Below, piece by piece: positions 43,550-52,475 of a DNA stretch of 64,000 nt. The notes under the pieces are model-generated. The model made no database searches and was not told where the DNA came from. It saw nothing but the letters and a program-made list of their open reading frames with translations. Position 1 is the first letter of the stretch. Each line of letters opens with the position of its first letter. This stretch comes from Armatimonadota bacterium (GTDB lineage Bacteria > Armatimonadota > DTGP01 > JAKQQT01), in contig DASXVS010000023.1 in the NCBI GenBank assembly GCA_036504095.1, forward strand, positions 1 through 64,000. The letters run 5' to 3'. The position numbers and the translations under genes are program-made.

Positions 43550-44998
43550 ATGCAGTTCAACTCCTATTCCTACCTGGTCCTACTGATTCCGGTGACTGTT
43601 CTGTTCTGGAATCTTCCGGTGGCTTGGCGCAAGTGGTACCTGCTGGCCGTGAGCGCCGCTTTCTATGCCAGTTGGAGCGTCACGTACGCGGCCATTCCCT
43701 ACGCGCTGATCGGGATGTCGTGGCTGGTGGCACGGCGTATGATTGGCGCGTCGACAGAGAAAGACAAATCGTTCTGGCTGACTGTGGGTATCGCGGCCGT
43801 GTTGGCGGTGCTGGCATTCTTCAAATACCGCGACTTCGCGCTGGTTAACATGAGCATGATGCTGGCGGCGTTGGGGGCGGCGCCGATCCACACGACGCTC
43901 CAGCTCGCGCTCCCGTTGGGCATCTCGTTTTACGCCTTTGAGGCGGTGAGCTATCTGATCGACACGCGCCAGGGCAGGGTGCGTGATGCGCGGTTCCAGG
44001 ATCTAGCCCTGTTTGTGACATTCTGGCCGCACATGATCGCCGGACCGATTGTACGCGTCCGCGAGTTTTTCCCGCAGATTGAAAAGCCGAAGCCTTTCAG
44101 CACGTTGCTGTTGGTAGAGGGCTGCGACCGGCTGTTGTGGGGACTGGTGCAGAAGAACCTGATTGCGAACAACCTGGCCGGATGGGTCAGCGAGGGCTTT
44201 CTACCGCAGGCCGCGGCGGCCAACTCGACGCTGGACAATTGGGCTCTGACAGTGGGGTTCGGCCTGCAGATTTACTTCGATTTCGCATCCTATTCGAACA
44301 TGGCGATCGGCGCATCCCGGCTGGTGGGCATCGTACTGCCGGAGAACTTCCGGTTCCCGTATCACGCAGCCAGTCCGCCTGATTTCTGGGGTCGCTGGCA
44401 CATGACGCTGTCACGCTGGATTCGCGACTATCTGTTCTTCCCGGTGAATGCAAAGTACAAGGGCGCGCAGGGGCCGCTGTACTTGAGCTTGTTGGGGATT
44501 ATGGCCTTGGTCGGGTTGTGGCACGGGGCGGGGTGGGGTTTTATGCTGTGGGGCCTGTTCCACGGCGTGTATCTCGCACTGTACCGGATGTGGGAACACG
44601 TGACTGAGACGCGTTACCCGCAGTGGGCGAAATCGGCCGCCTGGGGCTGGTTCTGGCGTGTGTTCATCCTGGCGGGTGCGATGCTGGCCTGGGTTCCGTT
44701 CCGGTCCAGTTCCCTGGGCCAGACGGTGACGCTGCTGAAGTCCATGCTCTTTTCGTTCCGGTTCCATGTCTCCTACAGCTTGAATTTCTACCTGACCGTT
44801 GCGTTGGTATCGCTGTTCTGCATGCTGGAGCCGTGGCTTTGCAAGCAGTTGCGGCGGCGGCTGGTGCCGCAGGGCGCCGCGGCGCCCTGGCCGGTCTGGA
44901 ACATCGCCTTGGCCCGGCCCATGATCTACGCCGGCGCGCTGCTATTGTTTCTGATCTTCGACGATAAAGATGTGCAGTTCATCTACTTCCAGTTCTGA
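43550..44998 (+). CDS. MBOAT family O-acyltransferase (AlgI/DltB-like)
   Basis: 482 residues, about eleven membrane helices. Catalytic His325 is in GLWHGAGW and the second conserved His284 in GRWHMTLSRWIRDYLFFP. ISFYAFEAVSYLIDTRQG and FVTFWPHMIAGPIVR are typical of the AlgI/DltB group. With an acyl-AMP ligase, carrier protein and SGNH protein just upstream, it is likely to take acyl groups from the carrier protein in the cytoplasm and pass them through the membrane for attachment to EPS. The acyl group is not known. Confidence 0.9.
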   Translation: MQFNSYSYLVLLIPVTVLFWNLPVAWRKWYLLAVSAAFYASWSVTYAAIPYALIGMSWLVARRMIGASTEKDKSFWLTVGIAAVLAVLAFFKYRDFALVNMSMMLAALGAAPIHTTLQLALPLGISFYAFEAVSYLIDTRQGRVRDARFQDLALFVTFWPHMIAGPIVRVREFFPQIEKPKPFSTLLLVEGCDRLLWGLVQKNLIANNLAGWVSEGFLPQAAAANSTLDNWALTVGFGLQIYFDFASYSNMAIGASRLVGIVLPENFRFPYHAASPPDFWGRWHMTLSRWIRDYLFFPVNAKYKGAQGPLYLSLLGIMALVGLWHGAGWGFMLWGLFHGVYLALYRMWEHVTETRYPQWAKSAAWGWFWRVFILAGAMLAWVPFRSSSLGQTVTLLKSMLFSFRFHVSYSLNFYLTVALVSLFCMLEPWLCKQLRRRLVPQGAAAPWPVWNIALARPMIYAGALLLFLIFDDKDVQFIYFQF

Positions 44999-45034
44999 GG
45001 TGGAAACGTCTCAGCACAAACGCGGATAGAGCTT

Positions 45035-47449
45035 ATGACAACAACCAGGCGGAACTTTCTCATTCCGTTGGCGGCCTCTCCAGCGCTGGTCTGCTGCCAG
45101 GGCGCGCCGCGAGCGCAAAGTTCCGGCGGGCCGCGCCCCGGCGGCAAGGTGAGCGCGGCGGAGAATGCTGCGGCGTCGAGGCTGGATCAGTGGCGGATTC
45201 TCGGACCTGGCGGCGGCGGGGCGATGTTCTTTCCCGTTGTCAGCCCGCACGATCCAAAGCTAATGATGGTCTGCACCGACATGGGCGGTGTGTTTCTGAG
45301 CCGGGATGGCGGGCAGTCCTGGCGCTCGATCCAGCTACGGACCAAGGCGTTCTGGATGGCCTTTCATCCGGTGAATCCGCGGCGGCTGCTCATCAGCAAC
45401 CGGGTTGGCCTCTATGAGAGCCTCGACCAGGGCGTGACATGGTCTCTCTTCTATCCGGACCCCGCCCAGGTGCGTGGCTTGCAGTACAGCGACTACGGAC
45501 CTAGCCTGAGTCTGGTTCTGGCCAAGGGCACGGCGGGCGGGGCGACAACGATGGTGATTGACCCGCAGGACGCGGAGACGATCTTCATCACCGATGGCCG
45601 CATCCTGACTGCGACGGCCAACGGGGGAAAGAGCTGGAGAGCGCTGGCGACGCTGCCGGTACGGGCGCAGGCGATATACCTGGACCGCAATAGCACGCGC
45701 GGCAACCGCAGGCTGTTTCTTGTGGTGCACGGCCCGGCGCCTCTGGCGATCTACGAAGACGGCAAGCTGAGGCTGACGGAGCCGGCCAAGGCGGGAGAGT
45801 GGGTCACCAGCTCCGCCTGCGCCTTTCCGCCCGGAGGAGGACCGCCGGTGCTGTACGTGACCGCCGATTATCAAAAAGACGCGCAAGGGCGGCCGTTTGG
45901 CGGGCTGATCGTGACTCGCGATCTGGGGCGGACGTGGTCGCTGGGGCTGAATAACCTGCTCACGGAGCGTTCACAGCCTGACGCTTGGCCCCAGGTGACG
46001 GCCGTGGCGGCAGATGATTCGGGTGTTGCCTATGTCTCGCTGTCGCGTCTGAGCACCGCCGGGGATGCGCGCTCTTTGTTTCTGGGTGTCGGCAAATCGA
46101 CTGACTCCGGCCAGACGTGGCGGCTTGTCTGGAAGGAGAACAACCAGAAGCTGGCGGCTAATGTAGAAGACCCGTGGATCACGGAGCGGTTTGGCGCGGA
46201 GTGGGGCGAGAATCCGTTGAGCATGACGATTGCTCCAGGCGGGAGCGGCGTCGTGTTGGGCACCGATTACGGCCGGCTGATGCGGTCAGTGGACGGCGGC
46301 AAGAGCTGGAAGGGTGTCTACAGCAAGCGTCTGGAGGATGGCTCGCACACCAGCACCGGCCTGGACGTGACAGCTTGTTCCGGAGTGCACTTCGATCCGT
46401 TCGACAAACAGAGGATCTTCCTCTCCTGCTTCGACATCGGCCTGCTGATGAGCGAGAACAGCGGGGGGAGCTGGCGCAGCACGACGAAGAACGGCGTACC
46501 GCAGGAGTGGTGGAACACCGCCTACTGGATGGAGTTCGATCCCTCAGTGAAAGGGCGGATGTGGGCGGCGGTGAGTCGGAATCACGAACTGCCGCAATAT
46601 AGCGTCTTCAGCCGCGGAACCGGCGGGTTGAAGGGCGGAGTGGTGACGAGCGACGACGGCGGATGGAGCTGGCGGGCCAGCAGCGTGGGCCTTCCTCAGA
46701 TGGCGGTAACACATCTGCTGGTGGACCCGAAAAGCCGGCCCGGACAGCGGACGGTCTACGTGACCGGATTTGGGCGCGGCGTCTACCGGTCCACCGATAA
46801 CGGAGAGTCCTGGACCTCGGTCAATCAGGGACTTCCGCCGGGCGAGAACCGGGCCTGGCGTCTGGCAATGGACAAGGACGGCACGCTCTATGTCGTGCTT
46901 TATCGCAGATCCATTGACGACAAATTCGGCGGCGATGACGACGGCATGGTGTTCCGATCCAAGGACCAGGGTGGGAGTTGGCAGAGGATTGCGCTGCCGG
47001 CGGGATTCAACGGACCGACGGGCATCGCCATCGACCCAAGGACACCAAACCGGCTGTATCTGTCTGCTTGGGGGCGGGCGAAGCCCTACGATCTCCGGAA
47101 GAACGACGGGGGCGTGTGGAGTTCCTCCGACGGCGGCCTGACTTGGCGGAACGTATTGAGCAAGTGCCAGCATGTCTATAGCGTGACGGTGGACGACACC
47201 CGACCGGATGTTGTGTACGCGGCGGGCTATGAATCGTCCATCTGGCGATCAGACGACGGCGGAGGTAATTGGGCGAGAATCCGCGGTTTCAATTTCCAGG
47301 CGGCCAACCGGGTGATTCCGGACCCGCACAGCCCTGGCATGATCTACGTCACGACGTCGGGCAGCAGTGTTTGGCATGGCCCGTCGGCGGGAGATCCGGC
47401 TGCGGCGGAAGACCTGACAGGGCCGCCGGTGCTCCGGTATTCCGGATGA
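45035..47449 (+). CDS. Tat-exported BNR/VPS10-type beta-propeller protein
   Basis: 804 residues. The twin-arginine leader TTTRRNFLIPLAASPALV with a Cys pair suggests Tat export. The body is made of beta-propeller blades with Asp-box motifs (SRDGGQSWRSI, ESLDQGVTWSLF, TANGGKSWRAL, RSVDGGKSWKGV, SENSGGSWRST, SDDGGWSWRAS, STDNGESWTSV, SKDQGGSWQRI, SSDGGLTWRNV, SDDGGGNWARI), giving two seven-bladed-like units as in GH74 enzymes and sortilin-type domains. Position between MBOAT and Wzy suggests action on the EPS. Catalytic residues were not assigned. Confidence 0.75.
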   Translation: MTTTRRNFLIPLAASPALVCCQGAPRAQSSGGPRPGGKVSAAENAAASRLDQWRILGPGGGGAMFFPVVSPHDPKLMMVCTDMGGVFLSRDGGQSWRSIQLRTKAFWMAFHPVNPRRLLISNRVGLYESLDQGVTWSLFYPDPAQVRGLQYSDYGPSLSLVLAKGTAGGATTMVIDPQDAETIFITDGRILTATANGGKSWRALATLPVRAQAIYLDRNSTRGNRRLFLVVHGPAPLAIYEDGKLRLTEPAKAGEWVTSSACAFPPGGGPPVLYVTADYQKDAQGRPFGGLIVTRDLGRTWSLGLNNLLTERSQPDAWPQVTAVAADDSGVAYVSLSRLSTAGDARSLFLGVGKSTDSGQTWRLVWKENNQKLAANVEDPWITERFGAEWGENPLSMTIAPGGSGVVLGTDYGRLMRSVDGGKSWKGVYSKRLEDGSHTSTGLDVTACSGVHFDPFDKQRIFLSCFDIGLLMSENSGGSWRSTTKNGVPQEWWNTAYWMEFDPSVKGRMWAAVSRNHELPQYSVFSRGTGGLKGGVVTSDDGGWSWRASSVGLPQMAVTHLLVDPKSRPGQRTVYVTGFGRGVYRSTDNGESWTSVNQGLPPGENRAWRLAMDKDGTLYVVLYRRSIDDKFGGDDDGMVFRSKDQGGSWQRIALPAGFNGPTGIAIDPRTPNRLYLSAWGRAKPYDLRKNDGGVWSSSDGGLTWRNVLSKCQHVYSVTVDDTRPDVVYAAGYESSIWRSDDGGGNWARIRGFNFQAANRVIPDPHSPGMIYVTTSGSSVWHGPSAGDPAAAEDLTGPPVLRYSG

Positions 47450-47506
47450 CAGCATCCACCTGGCAGGCTGTTCAACTATCATAGAAAAGCGGCGTTTCCC
47501 CCCTCC

Positions 47507-48802
47507 ATGGGCTTCATCATCACAACTGCAGTTATTGTTCTGCTCTACCTTTCGCCCGCGGCCACAATTCCGTGGCTGGCGCAGTATGGCTTCATGCCGG
47601 CGTTAATTGTATTGGGGTGTTTGGTCACCGTGGTGGGCTTCCTGGGAAGCCGCCTGTCGTTCACCGAGCCACAGATCATCCTGCTGCTGTTTTTTTGCGG
47701 GTGGACCACGATCAGCCCGGCGCTGCATGGCTGGGTGGGCGGCTTGGCGCCGACGTTCATGAAGATGATTTTCCCGGCCGTGGCGTTTCTGATGGTGCTG
47801 GCGAATGTGACCACTCTGCCGCGATTCCGCCTGTTCAGCGGCGCGATGGTAGCGGTGTCAGTCTACCTGGCCATTCGCGCGGTGATGGCCTTCCACTACG
47901 GCATCGACCGCGAAACCTACACAATGGAGCAGTTCACGGAACAGAGCGAGGGCATGGAAGAACGCGAGGTCTTCTATCGCGCCTGCGGCCCCGGTTTTCT
48001 GGCCGATCCCAATGACTTCGCTCAGCACCTGACGCTGTCCATCGCGCTGTTGGGCGCCATCTGGAGGCCCCGTTCTCCGTTCCGGAATCTGCTTCTGATA
48101 TTTGTCCCGCTGGTGATCATGTCCTATGGCATCTACATCACAGCTTCGCGCGGCGCTCTGCTGGGTATCTTTCTGTTGCTGGCGTTTGCGCTGAAAGACC
48201 GCCTGGGGATAGGCGGCCCCGTCTTGGGCGGCGCTATCGTGGTGGGACTGGTGACCTTTTTGGGATTTGGAGGCGGGCGGGCCATCTCGGTCTCATCCGG
48301 CAGCGGCGGCGGGCGCATGGATATCTGGTCTGACGCGCTATTCGCCTTTATGTCCTTCCCGTTCCGCGGCGTCGGTTTCGGTTCCATCCGCGATTACACC
48401 TACCTGACCGCTCACAACACGCTGTTGCTGTGCTTTACGGAGTTGGGCCTGATCGGCTACTTTTTCTTCGTGGGATTATTTGTGCTGACGCTTTGGCAGC
48501 TGCAGAGCGTGTTGAGACTGGTGCCGGCCGGCGTGCCCGCCAATACGGACACCTTGCGCGCAGTCAAGACGATCCGCAATTCGATCATCCTGTTTCTGGC
48601 TACCGGCCTGTTTCTATCCCGTACCTACGTGATCACGCCGTATGTGCTGCTGGGCCTCGGACTGGCCGTGTTCCTGATGGAAAGGGGCAAAGAAGGCTCG
48701 CCGGTGGCTGCGATCAAAGTGCCATGGGTGAAATACACCCTGATCAGCATGGCATCCAGTATCGTCCTGATCTATCTGGCTGTGCGCCTGCATTGGCTAT
48801 GA
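47507..48802 (+). CDS. wzy: O-antigen ligase/polymerase-like (Wzy/WaaL) membrane protein
   Basis: 431 residues, about twelve membrane helices. The Wzy_C-type features are a large periplasmic loop (YGIDRETYTMEQFTEQSEG to RACGPGFLADPNDFA) and TASRGALLGIFLLLAFAL, the SRGA motif of this family. A second HN-containing loop (LTAHNTLLLCFTELGLIG) follows at about 305. It would polymerise EPS repeat units at the periplasmic face. The ATG of the next gene overlaps its stop. Confidence 0.82.
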   Translation: MGFIITTAVIVLLYLSPAATIPWLAQYGFMPALIVLGCLVTVVGFLGSRLSFTEPQIILLLFFCGWTTISPALHGWVGGLAPTFMKMIFPAVAFLMVLANVTTLPRFRLFSGAMVAVSVYLAIRAVMAFHYGIDRETYTMEQFTEQSEGMEEREVFYRACGPGFLADPNDFAQHLTLSIALLGAIWRPRSPFRNLLLIFVPLVIMSYGIYITASRGALLGIFLLLAFALKDRLGIGGPVLGGAIVVGLVTFLGFGGGRAISVSSGSGGGRMDIWSDALFAFMSFPFRGVGFGSIRDYTYLTAHNTLLLCFTELGLIGYFFFVGLFVLTLWQLQSVLRLVPAGVPANTDTLRAVKTIRNSIILFLATGLFLSRTYVITPYVLLGLGLAVFLMERGKEGSPVAAIKVPWVKYTLISMASSIVLIYLAVRLHWL

Positions 48803-49890
48803 TGACACCCAACCTCTCCGGACAGTGGGCCGCGAAACTGCCTAGTCGGATTCCCTCGCTCGATGGGCTGCGCGCCATCAGTATCCTACTGGTGATTCTG
48901 GGCCACTCCGTCTCGAAACTCAGCCATCCGAAGGCCTATCAACTGCTGGGCCACTTCGGCAACCTAGGCGTGAAGGCCTTCTTCCTGATTTCCGGATTTC
49001 TGATCACCACGCTGCTGCTGAAGGAGTGGGACAAGTCCGGCGGCGTCTCTCTGAAGAACTTCTACATCCGGCGGTCGCTGCGAATCTTCCCCGCGTTCTT
49101 GGTGTACGTGGGGGTGGTGGTTGTGTTGGAAGCGCGAGGTATGATCACACTGGAACCCGGCGACGTCCTCCACGCGCTCACCTACACGATGAACTATCAC
49201 ATGACCCGGGGCTGGGTTTTGAACCATCTGTGGTCGCTCTCGGTGGAGGAGCAGTTCTATCTGCTTTGGCCGGCCGTGCTGCTGCTGGCCGCGCCGGTGC
49301 GCGCGTGGAAATTCGTCCTGGCTGCGGTGGCCGTGGCGCCGCTGATTCGCGCCGTGATGTGGTTTGGCTTCGGCGCCGGTCCCACCGCGGTCAGCCGTCA
49401 TTTCGAGGCCGTCTGCGATGCCCTGGCCTGCGGCTGCGCGCTGGCGTTCTTTTATAACCGGCTAGGCGAACTGACGTGGTACACGCGGCTCATTCACGCC
49501 CGCTGGTATCTGCTGATTCCGCCCGCGCTGATGCTGATCGCCGCGCTGGGCCACAAGATCCATCCGTGGATCTACTACGTACCGGGCCAGACACTGGCCA
49601 ATTTCGGAATTCTCCTGCTGCTCGACCGCTGCATCCGCTATCCGGAGGATTGGTTTGGCGATCTGCTCAACTGGTCGATTTTCCGGTGGGTGGGCGTCAT
49701 CAGCTACTCGTTGTATCTGTGGCAGGAGTTGTTCCTGGACTACGAACCCGAGCACCTGGGCCTGACCTTGCCTTGGAACATGGTGCTCACCTTCGCGGTG
49801 AGCGCGGCCAGCTACTACCTGGTAGAGAAGCAATTCTTAAAGCTGAAGGAACGCGCCACCGGCCAGGCCAAGCGCCAGCCCGCAACATGA
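48799..49890 (+). CDS. acyltransferase 3 family (OafA-like) membrane O-acetyltransferase
   Basis: 363 residues from an ATG that overlaps the Wzy stop (ATGA); an upstream in-frame extension would run antiphase through Wzy and is discounted. It opens with RIPSLDGLRAISILLVILGHS, the catalytic Arg/His pattern of acyltransferase 3 enzymes, then FFLISGFLITTLLLKEW, FYIRRSLRIFPAFLVYVGVV and HLWSLSVEEQFYLLWPAVLLL. About ten membrane helices. It probably transfers acetyl (or other short acyl) groups to EPS sugars. Confidence 0.88.
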   Translation: MMTPNLSGQWAAKLPSRIPSLDGLRAISILLVILGHSVSKLSHPKAYQLLGHFGNLGVKAFFLISGFLITTLLLKEWDKSGGVSLKNFYIRRSLRIFPAFLVYVGVVVVLEARGMITLEPGDVLHALTYTMNYHMTRGWVLNHLWSLSVEEQFYLLWPAVLLLAAPVRAWKFVLAAVAVAPLIRAVMWFGFGAGPTAVSRHFEAVCDALACGCALAFFYNRLGELTWYTRLIHARWYLLIPPALMLIAALGHKIHPWIYYVPGQTLANFGILLLLDRCIRYPEDWFGDLLNWSIFRWVGVISYSLYLWQELFLDYEPEHLGLTLPWNMVLTFAVSAASYYLVEKQFLKLKERATGQAKRQPAT

Positions 49891-49903
49891 GGTAACGCGC
49901 CGC

Positions 49904-51004
49904 TCAGCGGGCCAACAGGCGGCGAAACAGCGCCTCGTACTCCAATTGAGTCTTCTCTATGCCGAATCGCTCGCAGGCGATCCGGCGCGCTGCCTCGCCC
50001 ATGGCAGAGAGGTCCGGGCTGGCGGCGGCTTGCCTCATCGCGGCAGCCAGACTGCCGGCGTCACCCGGTTCGGCATAAAAAGCGACGCTGCCTTCGGGCG
50101 CCATCTCCGGAACGCCGCCGATGCGCGTGCTGACAATGGGCAGGCTGGCGGCCATGGCTTCCTGGACGACAATCGGCATGCCCTCGCTGATGGACGAGAG
50201 CACGAAGACGTCGAGATCCTTCAAAAACGAAGGAGGATCGGAGGTGATGCCGGGCAGATGGACGCTTTGCCTCAGTTGGAGTTGCTCCACCAGGGCGGCA
50301 TTCGCCGCAGCCAGCGTTCCGTCTCCGGCGATGTGCAGTTCCGCCTGCGGGTAGTGCTGCAGAACCTGGGCAAAGGCACGGATGAGAACATCGTGCGCCT
50401 TGGCGGGCACCATGCGGCCCACGGTGCCAAAGCGCAGCCTGGGCCGAAAAGCGCCGGGCGTGGCGGGTTGCGCGAGGAAGCGCGCCAGGGGAACGCCGTT
50501 GTAGATCACCTGGCAGATATCCTGCGGAACGCCACGATGACGGACGAAGAACTCGCGGCCGTCCTCGCTGACCGTCACGACGCGGTCAGTCCACGGCATG
50601 GTGGCCCGGAAATAGTAGTCCTGGCGCCGGGCCGAGTGCAGCACTCCGAGACCGTGCCGCGTGTTGACGGTAACGCGCACGCCAGCACGCCACGCCGCCA
50701 GCAGGCCGTAGTGATGGATGACCGAGTTGTGGGTATGGACCACATCGGCGCGCAGCCGACGCAGTTCCGCCGCCATAGCGCGGATGTTGGACCAGGTGAA
50801 GCCCTTCTTCTTGTGAAACGCGATCACTGGCACTCCGGCTGCTTCCGCCTGGGCGGCCAGCGCGCCGGGATGGAAGACGCAAAAGATGGCGGGTAGATGG
50901 CCGGCCTGTTTCTGAGCGCTTGCCAGATCGACTGCCAGCCGCTCCAACCCGCCGACATCGAGCGTCTCGACCACCTGGACGATCCGCAGCGGCTCGCCGT
51001 TCAT
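49904..51004 (-). CDS. glycosyltransferase family 4
   Basis: 366 residues, GT-B fold. VQVVETLDVGGLERLAVDLA at the start, HTHNSVIHHYG at about 93, NTRHGLGVLHSARRQ, VTVSEDGREFF, FGTVGRMVPAKAHDVLI at about 190 and EAMAASLPIVSTRIGGVPEM at about 285. The start overlaps the stop of the gene upstream (ATGA), which is itself coupled to a UDP-sugar dehydrogenase. Sequence and motifs mark it as an EPS chain-assembly enzyme with unknown donor. Confidence 0.88.
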   Translation of the reverse strand: MNGEPLRIVQVVETLDVGGLERLAVDLASAQKQAGHLPAIFCVFHPGALAAQAEAAGVPVIAFHKKKGFTWSNIRAMAAELRRLRADVVHTHNSVIHHYGLLAAWRAGVRVTVNTRHGLGVLHSARRQDYYFRATMPWTDRVVTVSEDGREFFVRHRGVPQDICQVIYNGVPLARFLAQPATPGAFRPRLRFGTVGRMVPAKAHDVLIRAFAQVLQHYPQAELHIAGDGTLAAANAALVEQLQLRQSVHLPGITSDPPSFLKDLDVFVLSSISEGMPIVVQEAMAASLPIVSTRIGGVPEMAPEGSVAFYAEPGDAGSLAAAMRQAAASPDLSAMGEAARRIACERFGIEKTQLEYEALFRRLLAR

Positions 51005-52473
51005 GCCGCGCCCCGCGTGATGCCGGTGAGGCGGGCCAGCAGCGCCACCGTGTTGGGCCGGGCATAGGCCTCGATGGCGGCGGCGTTAGGCGCGAAACCG
51101 GAGTTGACTTTGCCGGCGCGCCAATGCGTCCAGGCCTCCAGAATCATGGCCCGCAACGCCTCCGGATCCTCGGCGGAAGCCACTCTGCCGCCGCCGGTCT
51201 CGGCGATCACGCGGGCCACCTCGCCATCCGGCGGCGTGACGGCCAGCACCGGTTTCCCGGTGGCCAGATACTCGAACAGCTTGCCGGAATGGACGGTCTT
51301 CTCACCGATCAACAGCAGCAGATAATCGGTCTCCTCCAACAGCGCGAAGCCCTGGTGCTGGGGCAGGAACCCGTAGAGGCGCACCTCGGCGCGGCGGTTT
51401 CTCAGCATCGGTTCGGCCTCGCGGGCGACGCGGCCGATGAAGCGCGTCTCCACCTGCCCGCGCACCTCTTCCTGGAGGCTATCGACGGCATCCAGCCAAG
51501 CTTGGGGCGAATAGACCGGATTGGTGTAGACGCTGCCCATGTAGGTGACCACCATGCGGCCTGTGCCGTGCGGCCGCGGCCGAAAGTGGCGGAACATCTC
51601 GGGATCGTAGCCATTCGGCACGGTGAGAAACTTCGCGGGCGGCAGTTCGGGATAGCGGTTGATAAGGGCTCGGGTCCATTCCGGTGTCACAGTCACGACG
51701 TAGTCGGAGGACTCGACGGCGAGCCGCTCTTCGCTGAGGGCCAATTGGCGGCGGAAAGCGTCGTCGGCGGAGTTGTCCAATTGGGCGAGGTAGTAGCCGA
51801 CCCATTGATCGCGGAAGTCACTGATCAAAGTGAGATGGGGGAATTGGCGCTTGAGATCGACGCCGATGCGCAGGGCGGAAAACGGGGGCACTGTCACCAG
51901 AATGGTATCGATGCCGTGGCGGCGCACCAACTGGGCTGCCTTGCGCAGGGCGAACGGCCGCCAGACCACCTGGGGGTCCGGCGAGAACAGGCGCTTGACG
52001 GCGGAGACGGCGCGGTGCTTCCAGCCGCTGGGCGGTGCGGGTGGAGCCACATCAGCACAATGTGCCATTGCTGGGCCTACAGCGCCGCTCGGAGCAATTT
52101 TGTTACTCGTCTCATGGGTATCTGATATCTCAGTCGTCACCGTGGCGGCGGCGCATTCAGTGGCCCGCGTTTGAGTCTTAGTTCCTGCGCTGCCCGGGGC
52201 GGGCTTTGCCAGCCGCTTCCAGATCCAATCGCGCCACCCATAGGGCACCTCCGGCGTGAAGGCGCCGTGGACGGGCGTTCCGGGCGGGATCATCTTCACC
52301 AGCGCCTCATCACGTACGGGCGGCGCGGCGTTGCTGGCGGTCAGGACATGGAGCCGGCAGCCGCAGGCGGGCAGATAACGGGCGTAGGCCAGGGCGCGCT
52401 GCACCCCGACCCCGCCCGAGGGCGGAAATAGGTAACTAATCAGCAGGACCGTGCGAGTGTCCGAGGCGGACAT
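51001..52473 (-). CDS. glycosyltransferase family 4-like (long form)
   Basis: 490 residues from ATG 52473, 3 bp past the dehydrogenase stop; a longer frame upstream would overlap that gene antisense and is rejected. It starts VLLISYLFPPSGGVGVQRAL, a GT4-type opening. Later FLTVPNGYDPEMF at about 290, YMGSVYTNPVY, YGFLPQHQGFALLEETDYLLLLI, and SGKLFEYLATGKPVLAVTP at about 410. A low-complexity stretch rich in Thr, Ala and Pro at about 90-150 interrupts the N-terminal domain. Donor unknown. Confidence 0.85.
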   Translation of the reverse strand: MSASDTRTVLLISYLFPPSGGVGVQRALAYARYLPACGCRLHVLTASNAAPPVRDEALVKMIPPGTPVHGAFTPEVPYGWRDWIWKRLAKPAPGSAGTKTQTRATECAAATVTTEISDTHETSNKIAPSGAVGPAMAHCADVAPPAPPSGWKHRAVSAVKRLFSPDPQVVWRPFALRKAAQLVRRHGIDTILVTVPPFSALRIGVDLKRQFPHLTLISDFRDQWVGYYLAQLDNSADDAFRRQLALSEERLAVESSDYVVTVTPEWTRALINRYPELPPAKFLTVPNGYDPEMFRHFRPRPHGTGRMVVTYMGSVYTNPVYSPQAWLDAVDSLQEEVRGQVETRFIGRVAREAEPMLRNRRAEVRLYGFLPQHQGFALLEETDYLLLLIGEKTVHSGKLFEYLATGKPVLAVTPPDGEVARVIAETGGGRVASAEDPEALRAMILEAWTHWRAGKVNSGFAPNAAAIEAYARPNTVALLARLTGITRGAA

Positions 52474-52475
52474 TG

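Noticed and set aside
48430-48798. N-terminal extension of the acyltransferase 3 gene
   Set aside because: This part is out of frame inside the Wzy gene; the acyltransferase family start RIPSLDGLRA follows closely on the overlapping ATG at 48799.
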